Assembly (NCBI RefSeq): GCF_021390325.1
Contig: NZ_JAJUWU010000019.1
Coordinates: 1-64,000 of the forward strand
Reading direction: 5' to 3'
DNA from: Jiella avicenniae
GTDB taxonomy: Bacteria > Pseudomonadota > Alphaproteobacteria > Rhizobiales > Rhizobiaceae
DNA length: 64,000 nucleotides
The position numbers and the translations under genes are program-made. The notes beneath the pieces were generated by a model that worked only from the letters and a program-made list of their open reading frames with translations, searched no databases and had not been told where the DNA came from. Of the stretch, positions 19,460 through 27,819 are shown piece by piece; the first letter of the stretch is position 1, and each line of letters begins with the position of its first letter.

Positions 19460-21046
19460 ATGCGTCGCGGACTGGGGGTCATCATGGCAGCTTGCTTGCT
19501 GGCGGTTTCGCCGGCGGCTGCGCGTGACCTTTCGAGCGGCATCACCCCTATCACGTCTTCGTCGGCCGAACTGTCACTCGCCTACAACACGCAGACGGAC
19601 CTTTCATTCCGGCGCGGATTGCAGATCCGCCTCGCCTGGACGGGCGACTATGCCGGACCGTTCTCCGGTATGATCGCCGCGCCGACCCTGCGCGCCATCC
19701 GCGATTTTCAGGCCCGGCACGGCATGAAGGCCGATGGCGTGATCAGCGAAGCCATGCTGCAGAAGCTGATCGCGATGTCCGACGGTATCCAGTCCGATCT
19801 CGGCGTCGCGATGGTCGACGACGGCGCGACCGGTGCGCGCCTCGCGCTGCCGCTGAAGCTGGTGAGCGATCGCGGTCGGACCGAGGTGGGCAATCTTTGG
19901 CGTGCCGAGGGCAACGGTATCGAGGTCGAGACCGTTCGCATCGCCGAAACCGGCCAGACGCTCGGTGGGCTGTACGCCACCTTGAGCGAGCCCACCGCGC
20001 AGCGCTCGGTCAGCGACGCCCAGAAGGCGGAAGACTGGTTCACCGTCGCCGGCACCGAATCGGGGCGGCGCTACTTCATGCGGTTCTCCGGCTCGGGCTC
20101 CGACCTGCGGGGCTTTTCGATCTCTTACGCGGATGCGGAGGTCGACGCAGCGGAGATCGGCTCCTTCATCACCGTCGCCTCCAATCTGTTCGAGCCTTTC
20201 GCCGGCGAGCCGAATGCTCCGCTGGTCGCCGAAAATGGTGCCAATCCGTTTTCCGCGATGCTGGCGCGACGCCGCTCGACCTCCGACGGCGAGTCGGCCC
20301 GCTACGCGATGGCCGAACGTGGCGACGGCAATGCCCGCTCGCATCTCTTCGAGCTGCCGCGCAGCCGGCGCGGCGGAAGCGGTGCGATGGAGCCGGCACA
20401 AGGGGTGGCCCCCCAGCCGGGCAGCCCCGCTTTCGACATGGCCGGATCGGGCTTCGTCGTCGCCGACGGCTGGCTGCTGACCAATGCCCATGTCGTTCGC
20501 GGCTGCCGCAAGGTCGAGGTCGGCGAAAACGTTTCGACATCGGATATCCGTATCGACGACGGAAACGACCTGGCGCTGGTCCACGTGGATTCGAGCCTCG
20601 GAAAGCCGCTGGCGATTTCTGCCTCCAAGCCCCGGCTCGGCGAGGACGTCCTCGCGCTCGGCTTTCCGCTCCGTTCGATTCTCGCCGATTCGCTCAACGT
20701 CACCCGTGGCAACGTCTCTTCGCTGCTCGGCCTGATGAACGACCCGCGTTACCTGCAGATCTCGGCGCCGGTGCAGCCGGGCAATTCCGGCGGTCCGCTG
20801 GTCGACCTCGCCGGCCGGGTGGTGGGTGTCGTGACCGCAAAGCTCGATGCGGTCGCCGTTGCCGACGCGACCGGGGACATCCCCCAGTCGATCAACTTCG
20901 CCATCCGCCCGGACACGGTCGCAGCGTTCCTGCACAAGAACGAGATCGAGTTCCGCACCGCCGATGCGAAGGCTTCCCTCGAAAGCGTCCCGGACGCCAC
21001 CGCGAGGGTGAAGGATGCGGTCTATCCGGTGGTCTGCACCGACTGA
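19460..21046 (+). CDS. secreted PG-binding-like/trypsin-like serine protease
   Basis: A 528-aa exported protein. The signal peptide MRRGLGVIMAACLLAVSPAAA is followed by a peptidoglycan-binding-1-like segment (about 45-105: FRRGLQIRLAWTGDYAGPFSG, TLRAIRDFQARHGMKADGVI), a unique central region, and a C-terminal HtrA/trypsin-fold protease (about 325-500). The catalytic triad is visible as H344 (LLTNAHVV), D370 (DGNDLALVHV) and S443 (VQPGNSGGPLVD). No PDZ domain follows, unlike DegP. The ATG at 19460 is preceded by AGGGGG. The likely location is periplasmic, perhaps wall-associated; the substrate is unknown. Confidence 0.88.
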   Translation: MRRGLGVIMAACLLAVSPAAARDLSSGITPITSSSAELSLAYNTQTDLSFRRGLQIRLAWTGDYAGPFSGMIAAPTLRAIRDFQARHGMKADGVISEAMLQKLIAMSDGIQSDLGVAMVDDGATGARLALPLKLVSDRGRTEVGNLWRAEGNGIEVETVRIAETGQTLGGLYATLSEPTAQRSVSDAQKAEDWFTVAGTESGRRYFMRFSGSGSDLRGFSISYADAEVDAAEIGSFITVASNLFEPFAGEPNAPLVAENGANPFSAMLARRRSTSDGESARYAMAERGDGNARSHLFELPRSRRGGSGAMEPAQGVAPQPGSPAFDMAGSGFVVADGWLLTNAHVVRGCRKVEVGENVSTSDIRIDDGNDLALVHVDSSLGKPLAISASKPRLGEDVLALGFPLRSILADSLNVTRGNVSSLLGLMNDPRYLQISAPVQPGNSGGPLVDLAGRVVGVVTAKLDAVAVADATGDIPQSINFAIRPDTVAAFLHKNEIEFRTADAKASLESVPDATARVKDAVYPVVCTD

Positions 21047-21286
21047 CCCATCGCACGGGCGGCCCGGCATCGCCTTGCATGAGATGACGGCTCGAGGAAG
21101 GGTTCGAGGCAAGGGCGCAGGGCGCCGTTGCCTCGCTCGCTGTCTCGCCGTCCGTTACGGCCTCCTTCGCTCTGTATCCTCTCCAGTGGCGCGCCCGACA
21201 CTCAGAACGAGCGGCGTTCCTCGCGCCGTCACGCAAATCGGGCGGCGTGGAACAGTCGAATGACGCGGCCTCCGCGTCGCCTGCAA

Positions 21287-21312
21287 GGAACCTCGTTCGA
21301 GCAAACGCCGTT
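21287..21312 (+). promoter_or_regulatory. putative EcfG (general stress response) promoter
   Basis: GGAAC at 21287-21291 and CGTT at 21309-21312 are separated by exactly 17 bases, matching the GGAAC-N16/17-CGTT promoter of alphaproteobacterial EcfG sigma factors. It lies about 95 bases upstream of a small ORF starting at 21409. The rest of the 360-bp gap after the protease gene (21047-21408) shows nothing else I can name. Confidence 0.6.
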
Positions 21313-21408
21313 CGCCTCACTTGGACGCTGCGATGCAAAACGCGATGCAGCCGATCACGACCGCCGCTTCGAAGCGGCCTCGAGCGCAGAGGCCAAGGGG
21401 ATCTTTTC

Positions 21409-21696
21409 ATGCCGGACTTCGACACCGACTCCAAGATGATGCGCGAGCAGCAGAACCGGGATACGCCGGAGGACGTCACCCGCGGCGACGCGCGACCCGA
21501 GGCTGCGGACAGCGACGACGCCAGCAGCCGCGAGCGCCGGGCGGCGATCTCCGGCGGAGGCGACGGCGAGGAGCAGATGGAAGCCATCCTGCGCCAGAAC
21601 CGGCAGGAGACAGGGGCGAGCGAGGGCTCGACGGCAAAGGCCGGGCATCCGAAGAAAGGTCTCGTCCGGCGGGGCCGTTCGCTCCTCGGCGGGTGA
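21409..21696 (+). CDS. small hydrophilic protein of unknown function
   Basis: A 95-aa protein starting at ATG 21409 with AAGGGG eight bases upstream; the frame is open further back, but this is the only start with a good ribosome-binding site. It is strongly charged, rich in D, E, R, Q and G, with no hydrophobic segment, and should be largely disordered: an acidic N-terminal two thirds (TPEDVTRGDARPEAADSDDA) and a basic tail (KKGLVRRGRSLLGG). No family is recognised. The EcfG-like promoter suggests a stress-induced protein, comparable in style to other small disordered general-stress proteins of rhizobia. Confidence 0.6.
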   Translation: MPDFDTDSKMMREQQNRDTPEDVTRGDARPEAADSDDASSRERRAAISGGGDGEEQMEAILRQNRQETGASEGSTAKAGHPKKGLVRRGRSLLGG

Positions 21697-21819
21697 ACCG
21701 CCGTTGCCGCGACGTGCATGGAATGCGGCAACCACGCATGAGGACGCAGGGCTACCGTCGTCCCAGCGAAGCTTGAGGTTTGATGAGGCAGCTTTCGCCC
21801 CGTCCGCTCGCGGGCGGTG

Positions 21820-22578
21820 TCAGCCGATGCTGCGCAGAAAGGTCGCCAGGTCGTCGGTGACGTAGTCGATGTGCTCGCCTTCGCGGCCCTCGTGCTCCCA
21901 CACGTCGCCGAAGGTGTCCTCGAAATTGGCCGGGACGATCAGGATCGTCCGCATGCCGAGCTTCTTCGGCACTTCGAGATTGCGCGCAAGATCCTCGAAC
22001 ATCGCCGCATGGGGGGCGTCGATGCGGTGCAGTCCGAGAAACTTGTCGTAAGTCTCCGCCGCGGGCTTCGGCACCAGGTCGGCCGCGACGAGATCGAAGA
22101 TGTCCTCGAAATGATCGAGAATGCCCAATTGGCGGGCCGCCCGCTCGGCATGATTGCGGTCACCGTTGGTGAAGATGAACTTGCGGCCGGGCAGGTTCGC
22201 GATCACCTCGCCGAGGGCCGGATCGGGATCGATCCAGGAATAGTCGATGTCGTGGACATATTGCAGAAACGCGTCCGGATCGACGGAATGCTCCAGCATC
22301 AGCCCGCGCAGCGTCGTCCCGTGGCGCCGGTAGAAGTCCTTCTGGACGATCCGGGCCTCGTCCTTGGGCAGTTGCAGGAACTGCGCCACGAAGGCGGTCA
22401 TCCGCTGATCGATCTGCGAGAACAGGTTCGTGTGGCGCGGATAGAGCGTGTTGTCGAGATCGAAGACCCAGTCGCGAATACCGGCGAAATCGCCCGGCCG
22501 CACCTCGGCGGTCTTGCGGATGCCGGGTTCGGTGGGGGCGAGCTTTCGCTCTTCGGCTTTTGTCGGTTTCTGAAGCAT
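21820..22578 (-). CDS. HAD-family pyrimidine 5'-nucleotidase
   Basis: A 252-aa haloacid dehalogenase-fold phosphatase. Motif I is VFDLDNTLYP (nucleophile D40, acid D42), motif II FTNGD, the Lys is in PKP, and motif III FEDLARNL. This arrangement is typical of the PpsA/SDT1-like pyrimidine 5'-nucleotidase subfamily, which is almost universal in alphaproteobacteria. The ATG at 22578 is chosen because upstream codons reach into the divergent transporter gene. Only 49 bases separate it from that gene, so the two promoters must overlap. Confidence 0.9.
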   Translation of the reverse strand: MLQKPTKAEERKLAPTEPGIRKTAEVRPGDFAGIRDWVFDLDNTLYPRHTNLFSQIDQRMTAFVAQFLQLPKDEARIVQKDFYRRHGTTLRGLMLEHSVDPDAFLQYVHDIDYSWIDPDPALGEVIANLPGRKFIFTNGDRNHAERAARQLGILDHFEDIFDLVAADLVPKPAAETYDKFLGLHRIDAPHAAMFEDLARNLEVPKKLGMRTILIVPANFEDTFGDVWEHEGREGEHIDYVTDDLATFLRSIG

Positions 22579-22627
22579 CGGGGGATGATAGACGTCGGAC
22601 CTTGCGAAAAACAGGACGATTCGCGAA

Positions 22628-23527
22628 ATGCCCCTCTGGATCCCGATCACGATCGCGGCTGCCTTCTTCCAGAACCTGAGATCGGGGCTGCAGAAACGCC
22701 TCAGGGGCAGCATGGGGACGACCGGCGCGACCTTCGTCAGGTTCGGCTTCGGGTTGCCCTTCGCGCTGATCTACCTTTTCGCGGTCGTGACGATCGGCGG
22801 CGAGCCGATGCCGGCGCTCAACGCCGCGATGATCGTTGCCGCGGTCTGCGGCGGCCTTCTGCAAATCGGGGCGACCTTCCTCCTCGTCTATCTCTTCGGC
22901 CTGCGCAATTTCATGGTCGGGACGGCCTATTCGAAGACGGAGCCGGTGCAGGCGGCGCTGTTCGGTTTCCTGATCCTCGGTGAGACGGTTTCGCCGCTCG
23001 CTTTGCTTGCGGTCGTCGCAGGCGTCGTCGGCGTCGTCCTCATCTCGCTCGGCAATGGCACCAGCCGCAACCTCGTGAATGGGCTCGCCTCCCGCGCCGC
23101 CCTCATCGGGATCGCATCCGGGGCGCTGTTCGGCGCGTCGGCAGTCGGGTTCCGCGCCGCCGCCCTGGCGCTTCCCGAGGGCTCGGCGGCGCTGCGCGCG
23201 GCGCTGACCCTCGTCGTGGCGCTGACGATCCAGACGGCGGCGATGCTCGCCTGGATGGCAGCAAAGGACCGCGCCGAACTCTCTCGCGTCGCCCGCGCCT
23301 GGGCGCCCGGCCTCATCGTCGGCCTTGCCGGCGCCGGCGCCTCGGCCGGCTGGTTCACGGCGATGACCCTGCAGAAGGTCGCCTATGTCCGCGCCCTCGG
23401 CCAGATCGAGCTGGTGTTCACTTTCGCCACCTCGGTCTTCTGGTTCCGCGAGAAGGTCCGCCCTTTGGAACTACTCGGCTCGGCCGTCATCGTCCTGGCG
23501 ATCCTGGCCCTGCTCTCCGGGATGTGA
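22628..23527 (+). CDS. DMT-superfamily (EamA) transporter
   Basis: A 299-aa inner-membrane protein with about ten hydrophobic helices arranged as two EamA repeats (about 5-145 and 155-299). Typical features are YSKTEPVQAALFGFLILGE near the end of the first repeat and ALGQIELVFTFATSVFWFREK in the second. Members export amino acids, nucleosides or other metabolites; the substrate here cannot be deduced. It starts at ATG 22628 and is divergent from the HAD nucleotidase. It ends ten bases from the convergent PycTM-like gene. Confidence 0.88.
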   Translation: MPLWIPITIAAAFFQNLRSGLQKRLRGSMGTTGATFVRFGFGLPFALIYLFAVVTIGGEPMPALNAAMIVAAVCGGLLQIGATFLLVYLFGLRNFMVGTAYSKTEPVQAALFGFLILGETVSPLALLAVVAGVVGVVLISLGNGTSRNLVNGLASRAALIGIASGALFGASAVGFRAAALALPEGSAALRAALTLVVALTIQTAAMLAWMAAKDRAELSRVARAWAPGLIVGLAGAGASAGWFTAMTLQKVAYVRALGQIELVFTFATSVFWFREKVRPLELLGSAVIVLAILALLSGM

Positions 23528-23537
23528 CGGCAAGGCC

Positions 23538-24020
23538 TCATGCCGTCGCGAGCAGGACCAGATAGCTCGCGACGACGACGAGCATGGCGCGGAAGGCGAA
23601 GGCGACGAGCCGGTACTTCGCCTTGCAGATCGCCGCGAGCGTCGCGGTATTCTGCAGATAGTCTTCATAGAGGAAATCGGTGTCCCCGCGTTGCCGGGCA
23701 TCCTCGAGCGTCCGGCTGGCGTCGGGCCATGCACCCCAGAAGAGGATGCTCGTGCCCGGCCGCGAGCGCGGCAGAACCACGCAGATGGCACAGACCAGTG
23801 CGAAGCCGACGGCCAGCATCAGCACCAGACTGGCCACGACGTTGACGATCCCCGCGGAGGCGAGATGCTCCAGCGAGAACGATCGCCGGGTCTCGGCCGA
23901 CCAGACGACCAGCGCCAGGATGAAAGTGAAGATGTAGGCCGCCTTCTGGTCGGCCGTTCTGATCTGATCGGCGAAGATGCGGTTGGCTTCGACGAGATGG
24001 GTGAGATGCCGCTCGGACAT
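23538..24020 (-). CDS. Pycsar-effector-like (DUF5706/PycTM-like) membrane protein
   Basis: A 160-aa protein starting at ATG 24020, with GGAG seven bases upstream. Layout: a short amphipathic N-terminus ending in ADQKAAYIFTF, TM1 (about 27-42), TM2 (about 57-82), a cytoplasmic-looking loop with SILFWGAWPD and DTDFLYEDYLQNTATLAAICKAKYRL (about 91-137), and TM3 (about 137-158). The AD-x-KA helix, the FWG motif after TM2 and the AxxKYRL run before TM3 match my recollection of the Pycsar effector TM domain family (DUF5706). In that family, effectors are activated by cyclic CMP or UMP and disrupt the inner membrane during phage infection. No PycC-type cyclase is directly adjacent, but a class III cyclase gene starts 3.8 kb away. 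Solitary homologues also occur, so a defence role is unproven. Confidence 0.62.
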   Translation of the reverse strand: MSERHLTHLVEANRIFADQIRTADQKAAYIFTFILALVVWSAETRRSFSLEHLASAGIVNVVASLVLMLAVGFALVCAICVVLPRSRPGTSILFWGAWPDASRTLEDARQRGDTDFLYEDYLQNTATLAAICKAKYRLVAFAFRAMLVVVASYLVLLATA

Positions 24021-24164
24021 CGTATGCTCCAGCCTGTGTGGTTCGGAGGAAGGGCCTCGGCGCGGGCGCGATCCGATCGATGCCCGTGCCCCCGGGTCTG
24101 TGGCGGTGCCGACACGGCACCGGGGATTCGACTTGACCCAGCGTCTCAACCGCAGATCCGTCGA

Positions 24165-24170
24165 TTGACA
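24165..24170 (+). promoter_or_regulatory. possible -35 element for FecR-barrel/cyclase operon
   Basis: A perfect TTGACA lies 55 bases upstream of the chosen ATG, in the 205-bp divergent region shared with the PycTM-like gene. The matching -10 (around GATTGAT, 17-18 bases on) is poor, so this is a weak candidate. Confidence 0.3.
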
Positions 24171-24225
24171 GTCGCGTTGCGGCAAATGATTGATGCCCTA
24201 TCGTCATATTCGAAGCCCTCCGTCA

Positions 24226-27200
24226 ATGCGCCAGACGCTTTGCCATCTCACGATTTCCATCTGCTGCGGCCTTTCGACGACGTCGGCCCTCGCTGAGCCG
24301 ATTCCGCGCTCCGCCCCGGCCGCGGGCGCGGTGATCGCGGCCAAGCTCGGCGAGGAGATCGAATTCGTCGAGGCGCCGAGCTGGCGCGGCGTCGAGGTAT
24401 TGCAGGAGGTCAAGACCGGCGACGTCCTGAGGACGAATGCGACGGGCCAGCTCGCCATCCTGTTCTCCGACCAGACCCAGGTGCGCGTCGGTCGCAACTC
24501 GACACTCCTCGTCAAGGAGCGGATCCCCGGCGGCGATACGCGACTGGTGCTTCAGAGCGGCCAGATCTTCGGTCGCGCGGCTCGCGGCGGATCGGGCGTC
24601 TTCGTCGAAACGGCCGCCGCGACGGCGGCCATCCGCGGGACGGACTGGTCGATGCAGGCCGACGGTTCCCGCACGACGCTGACGGTCCTCGACGGCGAGG
24701 TCGAGTTCTCCAACCCGCAGGGTTCGGTGACGGTCCGCCAGGGGGAAGGGGCCGCCGCGACGCTCGGTCAGGCACCGGCAAAGATCGTCATTGTCGCCGA
24801 CGACGTTCACGAGCAGATGCTGGTCAACCTGTCGATCCGGGCGGCGTTCGAGTCTTTTCCCGCCACCTCGCTGCCCAATCGTGCGCTCCTCGGCGAGCGC
24901 GCCCGCCTTTCCCAGCTCCCGCTCGCCTCCCGCGGCGCCGAGGACCGGGTGCTGGCGGCCGAGATCGCCGCCGACCGGGACGGCCGGCAGGCGGCGGAGG
25001 CCGCGATCGGCGAGGCGAGAACCCTCTCGCTGACGCCCGGACAAGCGGCCCGGCTGGATCTGCTCGAAGCCAACATCGCCGCGGGAAGGCAGAACTACCG
25101 GCGTGCCGTCAGCCTCTACGAGGGCGCGCTTCCGCATCTTTCCGGCGAGCAGAAGACCACCGCCACCTATTTCCTCTACTTCGCTCGCTCGCTGGCCGAT
25201 CCGCAGCATGCACCGACCCCTCCGCGGCCGGATCCGAACGACCGCATCTCCGTCGTCGGCGAGGCCTTCGTCGCCGCGATGCTGGACACGCCGCGCGCGG
25301 CGCTGAAGATTTTGAAGGACGCCGAGCCGCGGTTTCGGGACGACCCGCAATATCAGGCGGTGCTTTCCCAGGTCGCGGTGCTTTCCAGCGACTACGAGAC
25401 GGCGCGGCGGGCCGCCGACCGGGCCTATCAGCTCGACCCGAACGATCCCGATGCGCTGTCGGCCCGCGCCTATTACCGGGCGAACGGCATATCCGACGTC
25501 AAAGGCGCGATCGCCGACCTCGAAAAGGCGCTGGCGGTCGCTCCCGGCGATACGGAACTCCTCAACGACTATGCCCTTGCGCTGTCCGACCGAGGCGCCG
25601 ACAAGGAAGCGGAGGCCGCTCTCCTGCGCGCCATCGCGATCGATCCGGAAGAGCCGGTCACCCGGGCCAATCTCGCCATGCTCTACATCTCCCAGGGCCG
25701 AGTCGCCGAAGCCCGGCAGATGACCGACGAGATCTTCAAAGCGGATCCATCCTTCACCCTCGCTCATCTGACCCGCGGTCAGCAGCAGATGCTGGAAGGA
25801 AAGGAAGCCGAGGCGCTCGACAGCCTGCTCAAGGCCTCGACGGCCAATCCGGCCTATTCGGACGGACTGCTCGCGCTCGGCGAAGCCTATGCGGCGACGG
25901 GCGACATCGAACACGCCAAACAGGCCTTCGACGACGCCGATCGGCTCGATCCGAACAGCTCGCTGGCGGCGCAGTATCTGTCGGCGCTGGCGATCGATCA
26001 GTACCAGGCCGACGCCGGCGTCGAATATGCCCGGGAGGCGGTGAAACGCATCCGGGCCAAGGGCGGCGACTATGAATCGATCCATGCGACCCGCGATTCC
26101 GGCTCGGTGCTGTCTGCCGCCTACGGGTTTCTGTCGCTCGATGCGTGGGGCGCCTATTGGAGTGACGTCGTCTTCGATCCGTTCGAGGCGGCCGGATACT
26201 TCGATCGGGCGCTGCAGGGCAGTGCCGCACCCTTCTATCTCAGCCGCGACGACGAGATCGTCGGGCCTGATCCGGTCGTCGACGGGCGCGGTCTCTCGCT
26301 CCTGACGAAGGGCATTCTGGGAGATGCCCTGAGCCTTGCCGGCTCGAACCTCCGCCCGTCCTTCGTGACGACGCCCTTCAGCGAAGTCTCGCTGACCGGC
26401 GGGTTTCTCAACGCGGGCGGCGAGTTCGGCGGCAGCTTCGGCGCCTCGTTCCAGTCGCTCGGCTACGACCCGCTGCCCTATTCGATGCTCATCCAGGCGA
26501 GTGGCGAGACCGTCTCGCCGGACTATGCCAGTCAGGAAGAGGAGAACTATCAGGTCATCGGCGGCTTCGGCCTGCAGGTCACCCCCTACGACCGGCTGGC
26601 CGGGTTCGTCACGGTGAACCGCTCGACGGGCGGGCTGAGCGTGGAGTCTATCCCCTTCACGCGCTTCGACAACACGCGCGATGACTCTTTCACGGGTGTC
26701 CTCGGTCTGTCCCACACCTTCGGCTACGAGAACGTCCTCAACGTCGCCGTCTTCGGATCGCAGAACGATGGCACGCAGGAGAGCGTGCCGCTGGAGTTCC
26801 TCATCAGCGACGTCTTCGGCGCCTACTCCGCCAAGGCGAGACAGGATAGTTTCAAGGCGAGCGCCTCGCACATCGTCGGATTCGAGCCGCTGACCATCGA
26901 GTACGGCGGCGAGTATGGGAGCCTGCGTTCAAGGGCCGACAGCGAACTCTACGCCGTCTATCCCAATGGACCGGTCCAGGTCGCGCAGAACGACTCGGAC
27001 AGCCGCTCGAGCTTTGGCCGCGCCTGGATCGACGCGACCTTCGAGGCGACCGAGGAACTGCGCTTCGAGGCCGGACTGTTCGGCACGACAACCGAAGGCG
27101 AGGGCGCCGACGACGACCTCCTGGCGCCGCGCTTCGGTGCCGCCTTCATGCCGGTCGACGGCCAATGGCTGCGGGCGGCCTTCATGCGAGAGCGGCCGGA

Positions 27201-27819
27201 GGAGGACGCCTACACGCTGGCGCCCATCGGAGTCCTCGGCCTCAGATCCAGCTCGGTCGCCGCCGACGTCGACCACGTCGATACCACCATCGTCCGTCTC
27301 GACAGCGAATGGTCCCGCCGGTTCTTCACCTCGCTGGATTATCAGCATCAGGACTTCGACGCCCTCAGCTACGCGATCCCCGGCTACATCGACGGCGTCG
27401 GCGTCGACGACGCCAGGCTCGATCGTCTCGCTTTGACCGCCAATCTCTGGCTCGGCGGCGGCCTCGGCGCCTCGGCGACGGTGGCGCGCTCATGGTCGAA
27501 GGGGACGATCGACGAGGAGACGGGCGATTTGCCCTATGTTCCTAACTGGAGCGGACAGTTCGCCCTGACCTACGTCGATCCGAGCCGGGTGAAGGTGACC
27601 GCGCGGGAAACCTATCTCGGCAGCCGCGGCTCCCATCTGGATGGTTACCGCCTCGAAGACGCCTTCGTCACCGACGTGTTCGGAAGCTGGGAAAGCGAGG
27701 ATCGGCACCTCGCGGTCGATGCCGGCGTCTACAACCTCTTCGACGACACCGTCGAGGTCGCGCCGCTGGTCCCGACGGCGCAGCGGACCATCCGCGTGAG
27801 CATGCAGGCGCGGTTCTAG
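24226..27819 (+). CDS. FecR-TPR-outer-membrane beta-barrel fusion protein
   Basis: A 1197-aa exported protein; a TTG at 24190 is an alternative start. The signal peptide ends near SALA (residue 23). A FecR domain follows (about 50-190: VKTGDVLRTNATGQLAILFSD, ETAAATAAIRGTDW, LDGEVEFSNPQGSV), then tetratricopeptide repeats (about 380-580: AADRAYQLDPNDPDAL, LEKALAVAPGDTELLNDYALAL, LLRAIAIDPEEPVTRANLAMLY). From about residue 700 to the end, alternating amphipathic strands rich in Gly, Tyr and Phe end in a terminal Phe, as in outer-membrane barrels or TonB-dependent receptors. The barrel would sit in the outer membrane with FecR and TPR parts in the periplasm. The stop codon abuts the cyclase ATG, so the two are coexpressed. 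Whether the barrel transports anything is unknown; no plug domain or TonB box is apparent. Confidence 0.82.
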   Translation: MRQTLCHLTISICCGLSTTSALAEPIPRSAPAAGAVIAAKLGEEIEFVEAPSWRGVEVLQEVKTGDVLRTNATGQLAILFSDQTQVRVGRNSTLLVKERIPGGDTRLVLQSGQIFGRAARGGSGVFVETAAATAAIRGTDWSMQADGSRTTLTVLDGEVEFSNPQGSVTVRQGEGAAATLGQAPAKIVIVADDVHEQMLVNLSIRAAFESFPATSLPNRALLGERARLSQLPLASRGAEDRVLAAEIAADRDGRQAAEAAIGEARTLSLTPGQAARLDLLEANIAAGRQNYRRAVSLYEGALPHLSGEQKTTATYFLYFARSLADPQHAPTPPRPDPNDRISVVGEAFVAAMLDTPRAALKILKDAEPRFRDDPQYQAVLSQVAVLSSDYETARRAADRAYQLDPNDPDALSARAYYRANGISDVKGAIADLEKALAVAPGDTELLNDYALALSDRGADKEAEAALLRAIAIDPEEPVTRANLAMLYISQGRVAEARQMTDEIFKADPSFTLAHLTRGQQQMLEGKEAEALDSLLKASTANPAYSDGLLALGEAYAATGDIEHAKQAFDDADRLDPNSSLAAQYLSALAIDQYQADAGVEYAREAVKRIRAKGGDYESIHATRDSGSVLSAAYGFLSLDAWGAYWSDVVFDPFEAAGYFDRALQGSAAPFYLSRDDEIVGPDPVVDGRGLSLLTKGILGDALSLAGSNLRPSFVTTPFSEVSLTGGFLNAGGEFGGSFGASFQSLGYDPLPYSMLIQASGETVSPDYASQEEENYQVIGGFGLQVTPYDRLAGFVTVNRSTGGLSVESIPFTRFDNTRDDSFTGVLGLSHTFGYENVLNVAVFGSQNDGTQESVPLEFLISDVFGAYSAKARQDSFKASASHIVGFEPLTIEYGGEYGSLRSRADSELYAVYPNGPVQVAQNDSDSRSSFGRAWIDATFEATEELRFEAGLFGTTTEGEGADDDLLAPRFGAAFMPVDGQWLRAAFMRERPEEDAYTLAPIGVLGLRSSSVAADVDHVDTTIVRLDSEWSRRFFTSLDYQHQDFDALSYAIPGYIDGVGVDDARLDRLALTANLWLGGGLGASATVARSWSKGTIDEETGDLPYVPNWSGQFALTYVDPSRVKVTARETYLGSRGSHLDGYRLEDAFVTDVFGSWESEDRHLAVDAGVYNLFDDTVEVAPLVPTAQRTIRVSMQARF

